The notes under the pieces: model-generated
What the model was told of the DNA's origin: nothing
Databases searched by the model: none
Seen by the model: only the letters and a program-made list of their open reading frames with translations
Made by a program: the position numbers and the translations under genes
In this document: positions 61,938 through 64,000 of the stretch, piece by piece
Position numbering within the stretch: position 1 is the first letter of the stretch
How the letters are laid out: every line of letters begins with the position of its first letter
NCBI RefSeq assembly: GCF_012935325.2
Contig: NZ_JABBYG020000015.1
Span: 1 to 64,000 of the forward strand
Direction of reading: 5' to 3'
Length of the DNA stretch: 64,000 nucleotides
Source of the DNA: Paenibacillus sp. PL91
GTDB taxonomy: Bacteria; Bacillota; Bacilli; Paenibacillales; Paenibacillaceae

Positions 61938-63071
61938 CTATTCGAGCATTCCTCGTGCCGCAACGGAAGTTTTGCGCAGTACGCCTGTCGCTTCCTTGAT
62001 GTATACGAAGTTGTGTAAATTGACCGTGCTGCAAATGTGATTAGGGATGATGCGAATGACATCCCCAACTTGATAAGCAGAATCCGGGTTCACGTGAATC
62101 ATGCCATGCTCTTCATTCATTCGCTCAAGCACCGCATCTGGATCACCGACGATATTGCCGAAGCCCTTGAGGAACAGCGGCGCATGGCCCGGCTGCACGT
62201 CTGTCGCGAATGTTTTGCTGCCGCCGTCAATGATGATTAAGTCTGGCAATGGACGGCTTACGACTGTGGCATGCACGGCGCCAGCGCAATGATCAAGAGT
62301 GGTGATGCCAAAGACAGTCTGCATCCGGTCCTGATAAATGTAAGTGCCGGGACGTACCTCCGTCACGCCCTCTACCTCGGCAGCGGCAGCAGACGTCGGC
62401 GAGGAGCCAACGCTCACATCATGAATCGCGATGCCGGCGCTTCTTAAGACTGCCGCTGCATCTGCCATAAGGCGGCCTTCTTCGAGACCTGCCGCTCTCA
62501 CATCGAGCGTCGATGCTCCGGCAACCATCGTGCCGCGATAGGTGAAGATGCCGCTCAGCTTAATCCCCTCAAGCTCGGTGATTTGTTTGGCGAGCTGCAC
62601 CGCTGTATCGATCGCTGCTCCCGTACGCTTCAGCCCGGTATCGAGCTCGAGGCGCACCTCAAGCTCAGCGCCTTCGCGAACGGCTACCTCAGAAATACGC
62701 TTTGCGCCTTCTAAGCTGTCAACGCCGATGATTAGCCGAATGCCCGATAGACTTAGTCGCGCGGCACGTTCAATTTTGGATTTCGCGATAATCGGATAAG
62801 CGACAAATATGTCGCTTATCCCGCTGCCCGCCATAACTTCAGCCTCGGAAATTTTTGCAACGGTAATGCCGATAGCGCCAGCAGCGAGCTGCCTTGCGGC
62901 CATCTCCGGCAGCTTATGCGTTTTCGCATGGGGACGAAGCTTAACGCCAAAGGGCTTCACCTTTTCCGCCATAGCGGCGATATTGGCATTTACAAGATTG
63001 CTGTCGATGACAAGGCAAGGGGTTTCCAGCTCGCGGCCTTCATACAAAGCTTCAGTCGATTTGCCACTCAT
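61938..63071 (-). CDS. D-threonine aldolase-like PLP enzyme (alanine racemase N-terminal fold)
   Basis: 377 residues, fold type III. PLP lysine in LRPHAKTHKLPEMA (near 51) and, at the C-terminus, PNHICSTVNLHN with the metal-binding His and Cys of D-threonine aldolase / D-serine dehydratase-like proteins. Substrate (D-threonine, D-serine or D-3-hydroxyaspartate type) is not settled by sequence. Its start overlaps the regulator stop codon as ATGA. With the deacylase it forms a D-amino acid catabolic operon. Confidence 0.9.
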   Translation of the reverse strand: MSGKSTEALYEGRELETPCLVIDSNLVNANIAAMAEKVKPFGVKLRPHAKTHKLPEMAARQLAAGAIGITVAKISEAEVMAGSGISDIFVAYPIIAKSKIERAARLSLSGIRLIIGVDSLEGAKRISEVAVREGAELEVRLELDTGLKRTGAAIDTAVQLAKQITELEGIKLSGIFTYRGTMVAGASTLDVRAAGLEEGRLMADAAAVLRSAGIAIHDVSVGSSPTSAAAAEVEGVTEVRPGTYIYQDRMQTVFGITTLDHCAGAVHATVVSRPLPDLIIIDGGSKTFATDVQPGHAPLFLKGFGNIVGDPDAVLERMNEEHGMIHVNPDSAYQVGDVIRIIPNHICSTVNLHNFVYIKEATGVLRKTSVAARGMLE

Positions 63072-63727
63072 TCTACTGCTCCTCCTTCGCTGTCAGCGCC
63101 CTTGGATTCCTCCAAATAGCTGTATAGCGTAAATTTAGAAATGCTCAGGTAGCTGCAAACCTTCTCGCCTGATTTTTTAATGAGAAAAGCGCCCTTTTGA
63201 TCGAGCAGCTGAATGAATTTGATTTTGTCTTCCTTGGCCATTGTCGCCGGCGGCTTGCCAATCGTTTCTTGCGCTTCTTGCAAAAGCGTATCGAGCAGGT
63301 CGCTCACATTGCTGACGAAGGATTCTCGAACGGGCGTAAAGCCGCTTGCCGTTAGCGATTGGAGCGTTTTCTCCGCCACCATCAGATCAGTGATGTCGAA
63401 GTTGATGCATAGCGCTCCGATAATGGTGCCGGCGTTGTTTTTGACATACATGGAAGTAGAGCGAAGGATTCGCCCGTCCTTCGTTTGCGTGACATAGTTA
63501 TGTCGGTTGTCGCCCTCTGACGTACCCCGCATAATTTCGAGGCCTAGATTCGTGCCGGGGTCTCCGACCTCTCGTCCTGTTACGTGGCCGTTCTCGATAA
63601 TAACGATCGTGCTGTCAACCGGCTTCGACCAGTCGTGCACGACGACCTCGCAGCGCTCTCCGAATTGCGCCGTAATGCCCTTGGCCATCTCTGTCAAAAA
63701 GAGAAATTCCTGCGATATTGATTCCAT
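63068..63727 (-). CDS. YheO/DauR-type transcriptional regulator
   Basis: 219 residues from ATG 63727 (GGGAGAG upstream); an in-frame GTG at 63769 lacks a ribosome binding site. N-terminal YheO-like PAS domain (about 1-120; CEVVVHDW, NNAGTIIGALCINFDITD), then a C-terminal HTH_22-type helix-turn-helix (about 165-215; VCSYLSISKFTLYSYLEE). DauR-type regulators of this build control D-amino acid catabolism; the downstream genes support that. First gene of the leftward operon. Confidence 0.88.
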   Translation of the reverse strand: MESISQEFLFLTEMAKGITAQFGERCEVVVHDWSKPVDSTIVIIENGHVTGREVGDPGTNLGLEIMRGTSEGDNRHNYVTQTKDGRILRSTSMYVKNNAGTIIGALCINFDITDLMVAEKTLQSLTASGFTPVRESFVSNVSDLLDTLLQEAQETIGKPPATMAKEDKIKFIQLLDQKGAFLIKKSGEKVCSYLSISKFTLYSYLEESKGADSEGGAVE

Positions 63728-63888
63728 TCTGCGTTCACTCTCCCGTTTCCTTACAGCCTCGTTGCCCACATGGTACTATGACTTGCGCAAAAAATCAAAC
63801 AAAAAATCTGTTAACCTAAAAAAAAGTATGATAGGATGTTTTTATTCTTTTATGCTTCACGACACGACATCAGAAGAGGTGATGAGGC

Positions 63889-64000
63889 ATGCGCTGGATC
63901 AGCAGTTCATTAAAGCGGAAGCTGTCCTTTTTGCTGCTGCTATCGGTTTTAATTCCTCTGCTTGCGCTGGGCTTATTCGCCTACAACATGGCGGCGACGG
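63889..64000 (+). CDS. N-terminus of a membrane sensor protein (partial)
   Basis: The first 37 residues only, cut by the window end. A basic start (MRWISSSLKRKL) leads into a membrane helix (SFLLLLSVLIPLLALGLFAY) as in YesM-type or other sensor histidine kinases and chemoreceptors. GAGGTGATGAGGC precedes the start. Divergent from the DauR-type regulator. Class cannot be settled from this fragment. Confidence 0.7.
   Translation, partial: MRWISSSLKRKLSFLLLLSVLIPLLALGLFAYNMAAT

Overview
The window looks like chromosome from an endospore-forming Paenibacillus-type Firmicute. The evidence is a complete GerA-class germinant receptor operon, two YjcZ-type sporulation mini-proteins, a YolD-like protein, YesM/YesN-type sensor and AraC-type response regulator pairs, LplB/LplC-type sugar permeases, CcpA cre-like sites, and many intrinsic terminators and strong AGGAGG-type ribosome binding sites. 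No rRNA or tRNA gene, complete insertion sequence or CRISPR array was seen.

Layout. 1-4.3 kb: a palindromic repeat, then a Zn/Cd-type P1B ATPase (cadA), a CopD-family membrane protein and an ArsR/SmtB metal sensor, with two matching operator-like elements over the cadA and copD promoters. 4.6-8.3 kb: an LplB-LplC-lipoprotein sugar importer with an upstream cre site. 8.3-10.6 kb: a membrane-anchored AraC regulator, convergent to the importer and divergent from the next cluster. 10.8-19.2 kb: two GH29 fucosidases, a sugar isomerase/epimerase, a CBM9-like protein, a large transglutaminase-like protein and a GH18 hydrolase, none with a signal peptide. 19.2-20.1 kb: non-coding and repeat-rich. 20.1-23.1 kb: ATP-dependent DNA ligase, endonuclease IV and Ku, a DNA repair set. 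24.2-38.4 kb: sensor kinase, response regulator, lipoprotein, two permeases, GH125, a clan GH-A hydrolase and GH38. With the fucosidases and GH18 this suggests import and cytoplasmic breakdown of mannose- and fucose-containing glycans, possibly N-glycans. 38.5-42.7 kb: ger operon in the order A-C-D-B, with a two-helix D subunit. 42.7-43.2 kb: YolD-like gene behind a promoter and early terminator. 43.4-47.4 kb: a secreted 1331-residue GH2 enzyme with PA14, FIVAR, cohesin and dockerin modules. 47.4-48.2 kb: an 8-bp minisatellite and a 123-bp tandem array of the same family as the window's first 157 bp.

48.4-50.7 kb: a miniature prophage-type control locus. It holds an Xre repressor and ImmA-type peptidase, four near-identical 15-bp palindromic operators, a divergent sigma-A promoter with one operator in its spacer, a late-regulator-like gene, a terminator and a holin, with no structural phage genes. 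It is the most system-like unusual locus here. 51.0 and 59.5 kb: two yjcZ genes with a shared upstream box. 51.3-52.1 kb: a HAD phosphatase. 52.3-59.4 kb: a 2-aminoethylphosphonate uptake and degradation cluster (ATPase, double-length permease, phnX, phnW, DeoR regulator, binding lipoprotein). 59.8-63.7 kb: a leftward operon with a YheO/DauR-type regulator, a D-threonine-aldolase-like enzyme, a D-aminoacylase and a RidA-family protein. The window ends inside the N-terminus of a membrane sensor protein.

All assignments rest on motif recognition and reading of the sequence; no database search was run.
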